Positions 52,756-62,042 of a DNA stretch of 64,000 nt are shown piece by piece (positions within the stretch are counted from its first letter, which is position 1; every line of letters starts with the position of its first letter). The translations under genes and the position numbers were made by a program. The DNA comes from Paraburkholderia sp. CNPSo 3272 (GTDB lineage: Bacteria; Pseudomonadota; Gammaproteobacteria; Burkholderiales; Burkholderiaceae). Under the pieces are notes generated by a model, which was not told where the DNA came from, did not search any database, and saw only the letters and a program-made list of their open reading frames with translations. The DNA is taken from assembly GCF_024206495.1 (NCBI RefSeq), contig NZ_JAMBPQ010000009.1:124001-188000 (forward strand). Reading direction: 5' to 3'.

Positions 52756-53235
52756 TCACGGCTCCATAGCGATATAGCGCGAGACGAACACCACGAACAG
52801 CCCGCATTTAAAAGCACATTCCACGAGTGAGAGCCAGAACGCGATGCGAAAATTCGCGTATTCGGCGGGCAGCGCGGGCGCGACGGCAAGGAGACTGAGC
52901 GCACAGAGAAAAACGAATACCCCGCGAGCCGTTGCGCCGCCCTTGAGCACGCGAACCACGATCGCAAGCCAGATCACCGTCGACACCGCGAGCGCCGCGC
53001 GCTCCAGGTCGTCAGCCGCGCTCCAGTACGCAACGGGCAACTCGACCAGCGCCCAGAGCGCCGAGAATTTCACGAGCCTGCGGGTCCACGCGCCGGTGAG
53101 CCCGGTCGCCCTTGCGTCGCTTGCAACAGCCGTTCCGCGCCCGCGCAGCCACGCCCAGAAGCGAGCGAACTCAGGCGCTTCATCCATCGTGCGCGCGTCG
53201 GCAGTGGCGCGGTTCAAAGCTTCATCGTGATTCAT
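52756..53235 (-). CDS. Uncharacterised inner-membrane protein
   Basis: The protein has 159 residues from ATG 53235 behind GGAGACAC. After a hydrophilic N-terminus (to about residue 45) there are four membrane segments (FSALWALVELPVAYW, ALAVSTVIWLAIVVRVL, VFVFLCALSLLAVAPALP, FWLSLVECAFKCGLFVVFV). No family is recognised. It is divergent from the fdhF-cio operon, but nothing further ties it to that. Confidence 0.7.
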   Translation of the reverse strand: MNHDEALNRATADARTMDEAPEFARFWAWLRGRGTAVASDARATGLTGAWTRRLVKFSALWALVELPVAYWSAADDLERAALAVSTVIWLAIVVRVLKGGATARGVFVFLCALSLLAVAPALPAEYANFRIAFWLSLVECAFKCGLFVVFVSRYIAMEP

Positions 53236-53587
53236 AGTCGTGTCTCCGCACCGTGATCGCCGCGCGTGAAGCGCAAGCCAGATAAGCCAGGTAAGGTTGC
53301 TTCGGTCTTTAACGGCCGGAGCCGCGACTTTCAAGGATCGGTCGCGCCGGCATTGCGTTGCAGTATCGGCGCGCGCAACCGCACCGGTGTTCTCAATGCA
53401 CGATGTCTTTTCAGGATTCGCACGCTCATCTGGGCCGCCAGCCCACACCTGAGCAACCCCGCTCGAAACCCCCCGCACGCATCGCCGTGCGATTTCGAAA
53501 TCGCCAGCCGTGCGCCGCAAGCTGCGGCGGCGCAAACGCGTCACCCTTCGCACACGTGGCGTCCTCCCTTGCCGCGAAGGAATCGAA
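53236..53587. other. Upstream region of the fdhF/cio operon
   Basis: About 350 bases between the divergent membrane-protein gene and the molybdoenzyme start. No gene is supported; the open frames through it are extensions of the neighbours. No clear promoter could be picked. Confidence 0.4.
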
Positions 53588-55909
53588 ATGGCTAGCGACA
53601 AGAAAACAATCCGCATCTATACAGAACCGGCGGGCGGCTGGGGCGCGTTGCGCGCCACGGGCGATGCACTCGCGCTTCAGGGTGTCGCGGTCTCCGGCGC
53701 GCGCACGTTGCTGCGCATGAACCAGCCCGAGGGCTTCGACTGCCCCGGCTGCGCGTGGCCCGATCCGAAGCACACTTCCTCGTTCGAATTCTGCGAGAAC
53801 GGCGCGAAGGCCGTGGCCTGGGAGGCCACGGACAAGCGCTGCACGCCGGAATTTCTCGCCGCGCACAGCGTGAGCGCGCTCGCCGCGTGGGACGACTACG
53901 ACCTTGAAATGGTCGGCCGCCTCACCCACCCCATGCGCTACGACGCCGCCGCCGACCGTTACGCGCCCATCGGCTGGGACGAAGCATTTGCGCTGATTGG
54001 CACGCATCTGAACGCGCTGGAAAGCCCGAACGAAGCTGACTTCTACACGTCGGGGCGCGCTTCGAACGAGGCCGCGTTTCTCTACCAGGTGTTCGTGCGC
54101 GAGTTCGGCACCAACAACTTCCCCGACTGCTCAAACATGTGCCACGAAGCGACCAGCGTGGGCCTGCCGCAGTCGATCGGCGTCGGCAAAGGCACGGTGC
54201 TGCTGGAGGACTTCGAGCACGCGGACGCCATCTTCATCTTTGGGCAGAACCCCGGCACCAACAGCCCGCGCATGATGAGCGACCTGCACGCGGCCTCTCG
54301 CCGCGGCGCGAGCATCGTCTCGTTCAATCCGTTTCGCGAGCGCGCGCTCGAGCGCTTCGCAGCGCCGCAGAACCCGATCGAAATGGCCACCTTCAGCTCG
54401 ACGCCCATCAGCACCTGTCTCTATCAAGTGAAGGTCGGTGGCGACGCGGCCGTGCTCAAAGGCATGATGAAGGCGCTGCTCGAAATGGACGACGCCGCTG
54501 TGGCACACGACCGCCCGCGCATTCTCGATACCGAATTCATCGCGGGCCATACCCTGGGCTTCGAGGCGCTCGAAGCGGACTTGCGCGCGACGTCATGGAA
54601 ATCGATCGCCGCCCATAGCGGCCTCGCGCAGGCTGACATCGAATCGGCCGCGAGCCTTTACGCGGCGGCGAAGAACGCGATCCTCGTCTACGGCATGGGC
54701 ATCACCCAGCATCACTGCGGGACCGCCAATGTGCAGCAGGTCGCGAACCTCGCGCTCATGCGCGGCAATGTGGGGCGCCCAGGCGCGGGCGTGTGCCCCG
54801 TGCGCGGCCATTCGAACGTGCAAGGCAACCGCACGGTCGGCATCACGGAAAAGCCGCATGCGGCGCTCATCGACGGCATCGAGCGCGCCTTCGGCTTTCG
54901 GCCGAGCGCCGAACATGGCCGCGATGTCGTCGCGACCATCGAGGCCATGCTCAAGGGCGAGTCGAAGGTTTTCATCGGCCTGGGCGGCAACTTCGCGGCG
55001 GCTGTGCCCGACTGGCCGCGCGTACAGGCGGCCATGCGCAACCTCGCGCTCACGGTGCACATCGCGACCAAGCTCAATCGCAGCCATCTCGTGCACGGCA
55101 AGGACGCGCTGATCCTTCCCTGCCTCGGCCGTACCGAAATCGACGTGCAGGCGAACGGCCCGCAATCGATCACGGTGGAGGATTCGATGTCGATGGTGCA
55201 CGCTTCGGCGGGCCGCAACCCGCCCGCCTCGCCGGACCTGCGCAGCGAACCCGCAATCGTCGCGGGCATCGCGCGCGCCACGCTCGGCGCGCGCTCGCGC
55301 GTGCCCTGGGAGCACCTGGTGGCCGACTACAACCGCATCCGCGAGGCCATTGAAATCGTGTTTCCCGCATTCCAGGCGTACAACGCGCGCATTCGCGTGC
55401 CAGGCGGCTTCCATCTGGGCTCGACCGCACGCGATCGCATCTGGGCCACGCCCACGGGCAAGGCCAATTTTCTCGTGTTTCAGGGGCTCGACGAAGATCC
55501 CGCGCACGGCGACTCCGACGCGCTCTGGCTCACCACCATGCGCAGCCACGACCAGTACAACACCACGCTCTATTCGCATTCGGACCGCTATCGCGGCGTA
55601 TTTGGCCAACGCGACGTGGTCTTCGTGAACGCCGAGGAACTGCGCCGCCGCGAGATGCACGCGGGCGAGCGCGTGGACCTCGTCGCCCTGTCGCGCGACG
55701 GCATCGAGCGCGTCGTGCGCGGCCTGACGCTTGTGGAATATGCGTTGCCCGACGGCTGCTGCGGCGCCTACTACCCCGAGGCGAACCCGCTCGTGCCGCT
55801 CTATGCCTACGACCCGCAAAGCCGCACGCCTTCCTATAAGGGCGTACCCGTGAAGATCCGGCGCGCCGGCGCCGCTGCGCAACAAGGAAGCCTCCATGGA
55901 ACTGTTTGA
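53588..55909 (+). CDS. FdhF/YdeP-family molybdopterin oxidoreductase
   Basis: The protein has 773 residues from ATG 53588, behind AAGGAATCG. It has the YdeP-type N-terminus (GFDCPGCAWPDP, a CxxC rather than the full CxxC-x3-C cluster set), molybdopterin motifs (ADAIFIFGQNPGTNSPRMM, GITQHHCGTANVQQVANLAL, RGNVGRPGAGVCPVRGHSNV) and the C-terminal cofactor-capping domain (TTMRSHDQYNTTLYS, GCCGAYYPEANPLVP). The reaction of YdeP proteins is not settled; they relate to formate dehydrogenase H and acid resistance. Its 3' end overlaps cioA by 14 bases, so the two are translationally coupled. Confidence 0.9.
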   Translation: MASDKKTIRIYTEPAGGWGALRATGDALALQGVAVSGARTLLRMNQPEGFDCPGCAWPDPKHTSSFEFCENGAKAVAWEATDKRCTPEFLAAHSVSALAAWDDYDLEMVGRLTHPMRYDAAADRYAPIGWDEAFALIGTHLNALESPNEADFYTSGRASNEAAFLYQVFVREFGTNNFPDCSNMCHEATSVGLPQSIGVGKGTVLLEDFEHADAIFIFGQNPGTNSPRMMSDLHAASRRGASIVSFNPFRERALERFAAPQNPIEMATFSSTPISTCLYQVKVGGDAAVLKGMMKALLEMDDAAVAHDRPRILDTEFIAGHTLGFEALEADLRATSWKSIAAHSGLAQADIESAASLYAAAKNAILVYGMGITQHHCGTANVQQVANLALMRGNVGRPGAGVCPVRGHSNVQGNRTVGITEKPHAALIDGIERAFGFRPSAEHGRDVVATIEAMLKGESKVFIGLGGNFAAAVPDWPRVQAAMRNLALTVHIATKLNRSHLVHGKDALILPCLGRTEIDVQANGPQSITVEDSMSMVHASAGRNPPASPDLRSEPAIVAGIARATLGARSRVPWEHLVADYNRIREAIEIVFPAFQAYNARIRVPGGFHLGSTARDRIWATPTGKANFLVFQGLDEDPAHGDSDALWLTTMRSHDQYNTTLYSHSDRYRGVFGQRDVVFVNAEELRRREMHAGERVDLVALSRDGIERVVRGLTLVEYALPDGCCGAYYPEANPLVPLYAYDPQSRTPSYKGVPVKIRRAGAAAQQGSLHGTV

Positions 55910-57293
55910 CACGCTCGCCCTCTCGCGCCTGCAATTCGCGCTCACGGCCATCTTCCACATTCTCTGGCCGATCCTCACGATCAGCCTCGCGGCCTTCGTC
56001 CTGCTCGTGGAGGCCCTGTGGCTGCGCACGGGCGATCTCGCGTATTACCGGCACGCACGCTTCTGGTCGAAGCTTCTGATCCTGAACTTCGCCGTGGGCG
56101 TGGTGAGCGGCATTCCCATGGAGTTCCAGTTCGGCACCAACTGGGCAGGCTTCGCGCAGTACAGCGGGCAATTCATCGGCAACATTCTCGGCTTTGAAGG
56201 CGCGATGGCCTTCATGCTCGAAGCAGGCTTCATCGGCGTGATGCTGCTCGGCTGGGACCGCGTGCCGCGTGGAGTGCATCTGTTCGCAACGGCGATGGTT
56301 GCGCTAGGCTCCAGCCTCTCCGCGTTCTGGATCATGGTCGCGAACTCGTGGATGCAGACGCCGGCGGGCATCGAAGTCGTCGACGGCAAGATCGTCGTCA
56401 GCAGTTATCTGCACGCGATCTTCAACCCCGATGTCGCTTGGGGCGTGGGCCATATGTGGGTGGCCGCGATCGAAACGGGCATGTTCGTGGTCGCGGGTAT
56501 TTCCGCGTGGCAAATGCTGCGCGCGCGTCAAGCCGAATTCTTCGCGCACTCGTTCAAGCTCGCGCTCGCGGTGCTGCTCGTCGCGGCGCCCTTGCAGGTG
56601 TGGCTCGGCGATTCGAGCGGCGTGAGCGTATTCGCCACGCAACCCGCCAAGGGCGCAGCGATCGAAGGCCACTGGCACACCAATGCGCCGGGCAAGGGCG
56701 CGTCGTGGTCGCTGCTCGCCTGGCCCGATCAGGCTGCGCAGCGCAACGACTGGTCGATCGAGGTGCCGGGCATGCTGAGCGTGCTGGGCACCCATACGCT
56801 GCACGGCACCGTGAAGGGGCTCGCCGACTTCGCGCGCGAGGACCCGCCGCCCATGCTGCCACTGCTCTACTACGCGTTTCGCGTGATGGCGGGCATCGGC
56901 TTTCTGTTCGTGGCGCTCGCGCTGTGGACCGCCTGGTGCCTGCGGCGCGTACACGGCAGGCTCGACGCGCTGCTTCAGCGCCGCTGGCTGCTGCGCGCGT
57001 GGGTAGCGGCGATCCCGCTGCCGTATATCGCCGTCGAGGCGGGCTGGATCGTGCGCGAGGTGGGCCGCCAGCCGTGGGTCGTCTATGGCCTGCTGCGCAC
57101 GCGCGATGCCGTCTCGGCCGTGCCGCCCGGCCATGTCGCCGCCAGCACCGGCATGTTCCTCTCGTTCTACCTCGTGCTGATCGTCACGTTCTTCCTCCTC
57201 GCGCGCCGCTGGCTGCGCACGGGACCGGACCTGCTCGTCGCCCCGGCGCGCGCCGCATCGCAAGCGGCCGATTCATACACCACGGTGGGTTGA
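55896..57293 (+). CDS. cioA: Cyanide-insensitive (bd-type) quinol oxidase subunit I
   Basis: The protein has 465 residues from ATG 55896, with AAGGAAG upstream. CydA-family features are: heme-ligand H21 in FHILWP, GIPMEFQFGTNWAGF, LGFEGAMAFMLEAGFIGVML, GVGHMWVAAIETGMF (second histidine) and GRQPWVVYGLLRTRDAVS. The short Q-loop is typical of CioA rather than E. coli CydA. It oxidises quinol and reduces oxygen to water without pumping protons. Confidence 0.93.
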   Translation: MELFDTLALSRLQFALTAIFHILWPILTISLAAFVLLVEALWLRTGDLAYYRHARFWSKLLILNFAVGVVSGIPMEFQFGTNWAGFAQYSGQFIGNILGFEGAMAFMLEAGFIGVMLLGWDRVPRGVHLFATAMVALGSSLSAFWIMVANSWMQTPAGIEVVDGKIVVSSYLHAIFNPDVAWGVGHMWVAAIETGMFVVAGISAWQMLRARQAEFFAHSFKLALAVLLVAAPLQVWLGDSSGVSVFATQPAKGAAIEGHWHTNAPGKGASWSLLAWPDQAAQRNDWSIEVPGMLSVLGTHTLHGTVKGLADFAREDPPPMLPLLYYAFRVMAGIGFLFVALALWTAWCLRRVHGRLDALLQRRWLLRAWVAAIPLPYIAVEAGWIVREVGRQPWVVYGLLRTRDAVSAVPPGHVAASTGMFLSFYLVLIVTFFLLARRWLRTGPDLLVAPARAASQAADSYTTVG

Positions 57294-57329
57294 AGCCGCC
57301 GCCTCTCGCTGAAGGACGAAGGAACCCTC

Positions 57330-58325
57330 ATGGATACTTCCACGCATGTCATGCTGGCCTATACCTGGTTCAGCCTCATCGGTCTCATGCTCGCGTTCTA
57401 CGTCGTCACCGACGGCTTCGATCTCGGCGTCGGCATCCTCACGCTCCTGCGCCGCGAGCGCACCGATCACGACGTGATGGTCGCCTCGATCGGCCACGTA
57501 TGGGACGCCAACGAAACCTGGCTCGTCGTGGTGGGCGGCGCACTCTTCGGCGCCTTTCCGCTCGCCTACGCCCTCCTCATGCAAGCGCTCTATGTGCCCG
57601 TGATGGTGTTGATCGCGGGCCTCATCATGCGGGGCGCGGCCATCGAATTCCGCCACAGCGCGACGCGCGGCGCCCTCTGGGACCGCGTGTTCGGCTTCGG
57701 CAGCGTCGTAGCGGCCGCCGCGCAGGGGGTCATCCTCGGCAAGGTCATCACCGCGCTCGAACCCGGGCCCGTGAGCGCGCTCTTCGTCGCCTGTTCGGCG
57801 GTGGGCGTGATCGCGGGCTACGGTCTGCTGGGCGCAACATGGCTCATCCAGAAGACTCAGGGCCCGCTCGAGAAGTGGGCGCGCGGCGCGGCAAACGTGT
57901 GCGCCAAGGTATGCGTGGCGGCGGCGCTCGCGCTGAGCGCCGCGACCTGGCTCTACAGCAGCGTGGGCCACGACCGCTGGTCGCAAGCACCGGTCGTGCA
58001 CACGCTTGGCGCGCTCGGCCTGCTCGCGGCGCTGGCCTTCGTCGCGATCCTGGTCGGCTTGCGGCGCGCGGCGTCGGCCCTGCCGTTTCGCGCCACCATC
58101 GCGATGTTCCTGATTTCGTTTCTCGGTCTCGCCATCAGCCTCTTTCCCGACTTCGTGCCGGGCAAGCTGCGCATTATCGACGCCGCTTCCGATAGCGCGA
58201 CGCTCACCTTCATGCTTATCGGCATCGGTTTCGTGTTTCCGGTCATGATCGGCTACAACCTCTACCAGTACTACATCTTCCGCGGCAAGGTCAGCATGCC
58301 CGCACACGCGGAGGAAAACGCTTGA
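57330..58325 (+). CDS. cioB: Cyanide-insensitive (bd-type) quinol oxidase subunit II
   Basis: The protein has 331 residues from ATG 57330, with GAAGGACGAAGG upstream. CydB-family motifs are VTDGFDLGVGILTLL, WDANETWLVVVGGALFGAFP, RGAAIEFRH and FPVMIGYNLYQYYIFRGKV. About eight membrane segments. It follows cioA by 36 bases and is followed by a strong terminator, so it ends the operon. Confidence 0.93.
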   Translation: MDTSTHVMLAYTWFSLIGLMLAFYVVTDGFDLGVGILTLLRRERTDHDVMVASIGHVWDANETWLVVVGGALFGAFPLAYALLMQALYVPVMVLIAGLIMRGAAIEFRHSATRGALWDRVFGFGSVVAAAAQGVILGKVITALEPGPVSALFVACSAVGVIAGYGLLGATWLIQKTQGPLEKWARGAANVCAKVCVAAALALSAATWLYSSVGHDRWSQAPVVHTLGALGLLAALAFVAILVGLRRAASALPFRATIAMFLISFLGLAISLFPDFVPGKLRIIDAASDSATLTFMLIGIGFVFPVMIGYNLYQYYIFRGKVSMPAHAEENA

Positions 58326-58352
58326 GACGCGGGCGTTTGTTCCGAACGCCCA

Positions 58353-58392
58353 ATGAAAGAGGGGCGCTCCGTGCGGAGCGCCCCTCTTTCAT
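58353..58392. terminator. Long bidirectional terminator hairpin
   Basis: A perfect 19-base inverted repeat (58353-58371 with 58374-58392, loop TG) built on AAAGAGGGGCGCTCC. A-rich and T-rich edges on both sides allow it to end both cioB (plus) and the DUF3331 gene (minus), which are convergent. Confidence 0.9.
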
Positions 58393-58427
58393 GCTCGCCT
58401 CTTATCGCGCCGGGCGTGGTTTCCACC

Positions 58428-58826
58428 TCAAGTGCGCGCCGCTTCGTCGAGAACGAGGCTATGGATCATCGCGTCGGCGTTGAGCGCCTGCGGACGCATC
58501 GGGCGCGGGCGATAGACGTGCTCGCCGCGCCGGATCTCGCGCCCGCTCACTGCGCACACGCCCGAGCGGCGCGCGCGGGTGCGATACCACTCCTGATCGC
58601 AATACGCGCACCGCGCGGGATCACGCCAGGCGAGCGTGACGCGCGTGGCCGTGGCGCGCTCGAGCACACGGATCGTGAGGCCGGGCACGGGCTTGTCGGC
58701 GCTGCGGCGCGAAGCGGGCTTGCGCGCCGCCGGAACAGGCTGGCTCGGACACGTCTCGCCCGACAACAACCCAAGCAGGCCAATCGTCATTTGCCACGGG
58801 TCGACAACTTGCGTTTGCGCTTCCAT
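58428..58826 (-). CDS. DUF3331 domain protein
   Basis: The protein has 132 residues from ATG 58826 behind TAGGAG. The Burkholderia-typical DUF3331 signature is LAWRDPARCAYCDQEWYRTR then RRSGVCAVSGREIRRGEHVY, with paired cysteines that could bind a metal. The function is unknown. It is convergent with cioB across the shared terminator, and 100 bases from the small gene upstream. Confidence 0.8.
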   Translation of the reverse strand: MEAQTQVVDPWQMTIGLLGLLSGETCPSQPVPAARKPASRRSADKPVPGLTIRVLERATATRVTLAWRDPARCAYCDQEWYRTRARRSGVCAVSGREIRRGEHVYRPRPMRPQALNADAMIHSLVLDEAART

Positions 58827-58926
58827 ATTTCGGACTCCTATTGTAACCGCGTTCAACTTTGCTGTGGATTCTGGGATCTCGCTGCGCCAAAGTTCCATTC
58901 GCGGCGGCAGCGTCAACGGTCAAGCT

Positions 58927-59118
58927 TCAGACGAGGAGAGGTTCCGCTTCGATGCCGCCCAATCCATGCGGCGACTCGACACCCGGCAAGCACTCGGCGG
59001 GCGACGGGAGCACCGCCGTTTCCACCTTCGGCTCGTGCGCCGCTTCCGTGGGAAGATGACCGAGCAGATACTGCGTGCTGTGCGCCATGAAGCGCACGAG
59101 GTCGCTATCGAAGCCCAT
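58927..59118 (-). CDS. Small hypothetical protein coupled to the AraC gene
   Basis: The protein has 63 residues from ATG 59118, with GGAGGAAAAG upstream. It reads MGFDSDLVRFMAHSTQYLLG then proline-rich, acidic sequence. It overlaps the end of the AraC gene by 14 bases in another frame. The strong ribosome-binding site argues it is real; no family is recognised. Confidence 0.55.
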   Translation of the reverse strand: MGFDSDLVRFMAHSTQYLLGHLPTEAAHEPKVETAVLPSPAECLPGVESPHGLGGIEAEPLLV

Positions 59119-60034
59119 CGTTGCTTTTCCTCCAGGAATATGGCGTCTCTCCCACGAAACGCTTGAAGACGGTCGTGAAGTGCGCCTGCGAGCGAAAGCC
59201 GCAGGCGAGCGCGACGTCGAGCACGTTGTGCTGCGAGCCGAGCAGCAGCGACTGTGCGTGGTCGATGCGCCGGCGCAGCAGGTATTCATGCGGGCGCAGG
59301 CCGCAAGCCTCGCGAAACTGCGCCGCGAAGTGCATGCGCGTAAGACCCGCGCTCTGCGCCATTTCCGCGAGCCCGATGGGGTCGCCGAGATGCGCGTCGA
59401 CGTACTCCATCACGCGCGTCATGCGCCATTTCGGCAACTCGGCCGCGACGCGCGCGCTGCGCGACGTTCCCGCGTACTGGCGGCTCACGAGGCGAGAAAC
59501 GATGGCGAGGCTTACGCTGTCCGTAAAGACCTTGCCAAGCGCGGCGTCGCTGGTCTGCGAAACCGCTAGCGCCTGGCTCAGGCGCTCGATCGCGGGGTCG
59601 CGCAGCAAGCGGCCGTCGCCGAGCACGAGGTCGCCGTTGTGCGCGTGCTCGAACAGGTCCGCGTAGCATTCCTCGAGCACCTTTTGCGCCACGTACAGAT
59701 GCAGCACGTCGCATGGCGACAAAAAGCACGCCCGCGCGGCAACACCGGGCGCGCCCACATGCGCGACGCCCGCCGACACGCGCCCACGAATCAGCGGACG
59801 CGCGCCGTAATCGAAATCGACCACGGTGCACTTGAGATTGAGTGCCACGCAATGCATCGACGCATGCCCATCGCTCACGACATCGAGCGGCACGCGCGGC
59901 CTGCGCGACCAGCGCAGGACCCGCATCTCGGGCGACGTTTGCAGCTTGTCGCCCGGTACGCGCCATTCGGCTTCCGCGTCGATCGGCTGGCGCGCCGCGC
60001 GCGACGGCACAAGACAGTCGGACAGATTGCTCAT
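59105..60034 (-). CDS. AraC-family transcriptional regulator
   Basis: The protein has 309 residues from ATG 60034 behind AAAGGAGCG. The C-terminal 100 residues form the AraC domain (PIGLAEMAQSAGLTRMHFAA, then VALACGFRSQAHFTTVFKRF). The N-terminal 190 residues are a ligand domain without clear similarity to AraC itself. Upstream lies a 417-base region with a perfect 20-base palindrome (60303-60322). Likely targets include the small genes downstream; otherwise unknown. Confidence 0.9.
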   Translation of the reverse strand: MSNLSDCLVPSRAARQPIDAEAEWRVPGDKLQTSPEMRVLRWSRRPRVPLDVVSDGHASMHCVALNLKCTVVDFDYGARPLIRGRVSAGVAHVGAPGVAARACFLSPCDVLHLYVAQKVLEECYADLFEHAHNGDLVLGDGRLLRDPAIERLSQALAVSQTSDAALGKVFTDSVSLAIVSRLVSRQYAGTSRSARVAAELPKWRMTRVMEYVDAHLGDPIGLAEMAQSAGLTRMHFAAQFREACGLRPHEYLLRRRIDHAQSLLLGSQHNVLDVALACGFRSQAHFTTVFKRFVGETPYSWRKSNDGLR

Positions 60035-60451
60035 GAGATTCGCTCCTTTCTCGCCGCCGTCGTGTCGAAGTTCCGACCTGAAGCGCCACGACGATGAGTA
60101 ATGTGATCAGGCTCCACCTTACCCGACGAATATCGCGCCCACTAGTCGTACAATGGATTGCGCCTTTGGCGTGAATGTTTGAGGCACTCATACCGACGTT
60201 TAACCCAATGCCCGTCTGAATATCCCGTAGTACGAAACGAAGGACGAGGTACCCCGCGCGCGCCGTATTTCCGTCGGCCGCTTATTCCTGGTGCACTGAT
60301 CCGCTCATACCTTGGTATGAGCCGCCGATAAAAAGCGTGGTAGAAAGAATTAAAACTGCCATGAACGGCGGTGCGCCCGGTCATTCGCGCATTGGCGGAA
60401 ATCGGCGGGCGTGCAAGCGTGGAAAACGGGGGATATGAGGAGCGTTGCGAT
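60035..60451. other. Intergenic region upstream of the AraC gene
   Basis: No gene is supported in these 417 bases; the short frames overlap chance sequence. It holds the palindrome at 60303-60322 and a further CTCATACC half-site near 60187. Confidence 0.5.
60303..60322. promoter_or_regulatory. 20-bp perfect palindrome (operator candidate)
   Basis: Arms GCTCATACC and GGTATGAGC flank TT. The half CATACCTTGG recurs exactly, inverted, at 63159-63168 upstream of the FUSC efflux gene, and CTCATACC occurs near 60187. A dimeric regulator, possibly the adjacent FixJ-type or AraC protein, may bind here. Confidence 0.6.
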
Positions 60452-61108
60452 TCAGGATTCGTCGGCGGACGCGCTAATGCCAAGCGTCTTCGCCTTGAGC
60501 ACGAAATCGGCGAATGAATTCGATTCCATTTTTCGCATCGCCTGGCCGCGATGAATCTTCACGGTGATTTCGCTCAAATTCATTTCGGCGGCAATCTGTT
60601 TATTGCGCAGCCCCGAGGCCACCAGCGCCATCACTTCGCGCTCGCGCTGCGTCAGCGATCCATAGCATTTGCGCAGGTCCGAAACGGAGCGATCGGCGCT
60701 GCGCCGCTTTTCATCGGCCGCGAGCGCGTGATCGACGGCGTCGAGCATGTCCTGATCGCGAAACGGCTTGGCGAGAAAGTCCGTGGCGCCCGCCTTCATG
60801 GCCTTGACCGTCATGGCGATATCGCCGTGTGCGGTCATGAAGATGATGGGAATGCGCAGATCGCTCTGCGCAATCTGCTCCTGCACCGCAAGGCCGCTCT
60901 GCCCTTTGAGGCGCACGTCGAGAATCAGGCAGCTCGGTACGTCGGGCCGCTCGAAGGCGAGAAATTCGCGCGCCGATGCGAACGTCTGCACCGGCAGATC
61001 AACCGAGCGCAGCAAGGTGCCCACGGCCTCGCGCATCAAGTCGTCGTCGTCGACCACGTAGACAAGCCGGCCCGGCGCCAAGCCCCCTGCATCGCGCTGA
61101 ACGTTCAT
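60452..61108 (-). CDS. FixJ-family response regulator (receiver plus LuxR-type HTH)
   Basis: The protein has 218 residues from ATG 61108. The receiver has D20-D23 and phospho-acceptor D64 in [12 protein letters not shown] in FMTAHGD and K in FLAKPFRDQ. The output helix-turn-helix is [20 protein letters not shown] then [17 protein letters not shown]. It overlaps the kinase-like gene by four bases (ATGA) and is the last gene of a three-gene regulatory operon. Confidence 0.93.
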   Translation of the reverse strand: MNVQRDAGGLAPGRLVYVVDDDDLMREAVGTLLRSVDLPVQTFASAREFLAFERPDVPSCLILDVRLKGQSGLAVQEQIAQSDLRIPIIFMTAHGDIAMTVKAMKAGATDFLAKPFRDQDMLDAVDHALAADEKRRSADRSVSDLRKCYGSLTQREREVMALVASGLRNKQIAAEMNLSEITVKIHRGQAMRKMESNSFADFVLKAKTLGISASADES

Positions 61109-61524
61109 GTGACAAGCTCCTCTTGTGCGGATTCCAGCGGCAGTGTAATCAAAAAGCGCGCCCCGTGAGCCGCCGGCGCGTCAAGGCCAATGCTGCCGCC
61201 ATGCGCTTCGACGATCGAGCGGCAGATTGACAATCCCATGCCCATGCCGTTTGCCTTTGTTGTAAAGAATGGATTGAACACGCCGACGGTGACCGCGGTG
61301 CCCACCACGGCCATGCTCGATCCGCTCGACGCGACGAGCAGCACGACCACGACATAGAAGACGGCAACGGCGATATCGAGCGGCGTGAACGCGTCGACGC
61401 AGAATACGCCGAGCGCGGCGAGCGCGGCGAGCCAGAGGACCAGGCCCCCTTCGGGCCGATGCCGAATGGCGTCGGATCGGGTGAGCGTGGCGTTCAAGTG
61501 GAACGACTGAGTTTGTCCAGGCAT
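61105..61524 (-). CDS. Histidine-kinase-derived protein with in-frame loss of the catalytic core
   Basis: The protein has 139 residues from ATG 61524 (a TTG at 61497 is an alternative). The N-terminus has two or three membrane helices ([41 protein letters not shown]). Directly after TVGV comes [20 protein letters not shown] then [14 protein letters not shown], the last quarter of a FixL-type ATPase domain. The phospho-accepting histidine, dimerisation helices and N box are all absent, although the frame is kept and the start and stop still overlap both response-regulator genes. Confidence 0.75.
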   Translation of the reverse strand: MPGQTQSFHLNATLTRSDAIRHRPEGGLVLWLAALAALGVFCVDAFTPLDIAVAVFYVVVVLLVASSGSSMAVVGTAVTVGVFNPFFTTKANGMGMGLSICRSIVEAHGGSIGLDAPAAHGARFLITLPLESAQEELVT

Positions 61525-61865
61525 GCGAGGATCGCATCCCCGTTGACCGGCTTGTCGAGAAAACACAGCGCGCCATTGGCGAGCGCTTCCTTGCGCCGCG
61601 CCTCGGAGCCGAATGCGCTGATAAAGATAATGGGCGGGGCCGACCCCAGTTCGGCGAGCTTGCGCTGCATCTCGATGCCGCCCATGCCGGGCATCTGCAC
61701 GTCGGAAATCACGCAGTTCACGTCGCCAAGGCGGCCGGAATCCAGAAACGCCTCAGCCGATGCATACACCCGAACGTCGCAACCCAGCGACCTCAGCAGG
61801 CTGCAAGTCGCGAGACGCACGTTTTCGTCATCGTCGACGATGGAAACTATCATGGGGGTTTGCAA
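61494..61865 (-). CDS. Single-domain response regulator
   Basis: The protein has 123 residues from ATG 61865. It is a receiver domain only: D11-D13, phospho-acceptor D55 in [14 protein letters not shown] in FISAFGS and K in FLDKPVNG. It has no output domain, like CheY or FixJ-type adaptor receivers. It is the first gene of the operon and overlaps the kinase-derived gene by about 31 bases. Confidence 0.92.
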   Translation of the reverse strand: MQTPMIVSIVDDDENVRLATCSLLRSLGCDVRVYASAEAFLDSGRLGDVNCVISDVQMPGMGGIEMQRKLAELGSAPPIIFISAFGSEARRKEALANGALCFLDKPVNGDAILACLDKLSRST

Positions 61866-61932
61866 GCGAATGGTCCTCGTCCAGTACAGCGTTTCGGGCG
61901 GGCCTCGAGAAGTGCTGACCGCTCATGTTCGT

Positions 61933-61991
61933 TATCTTAGATAGGAGCGTCGTCGAGTAACACTATATCTCGATGTGTGACAACTATATCT
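61933..61991. promoter_or_regulatory. Repeated TATCT motifs upstream of the response-regulator operon
   Basis: TATCTTAGATA (61933-61943) is an 11-base palindrome; ACTATATCT occurs twice (61962-61970 and 61983-61991), exactly 21 bases apart, two helical turns. They lie 68-126 bases upstream of the receiver gene, a fitting place for autoregulation by the FixJ-type protein. Confidence 0.5.
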
Positions 61992-62042
61992 AAGTATGAA
62001 GCGGGTAACGTTTCACTCGTCGGGCCTCGAGCGGTGCTGCCC

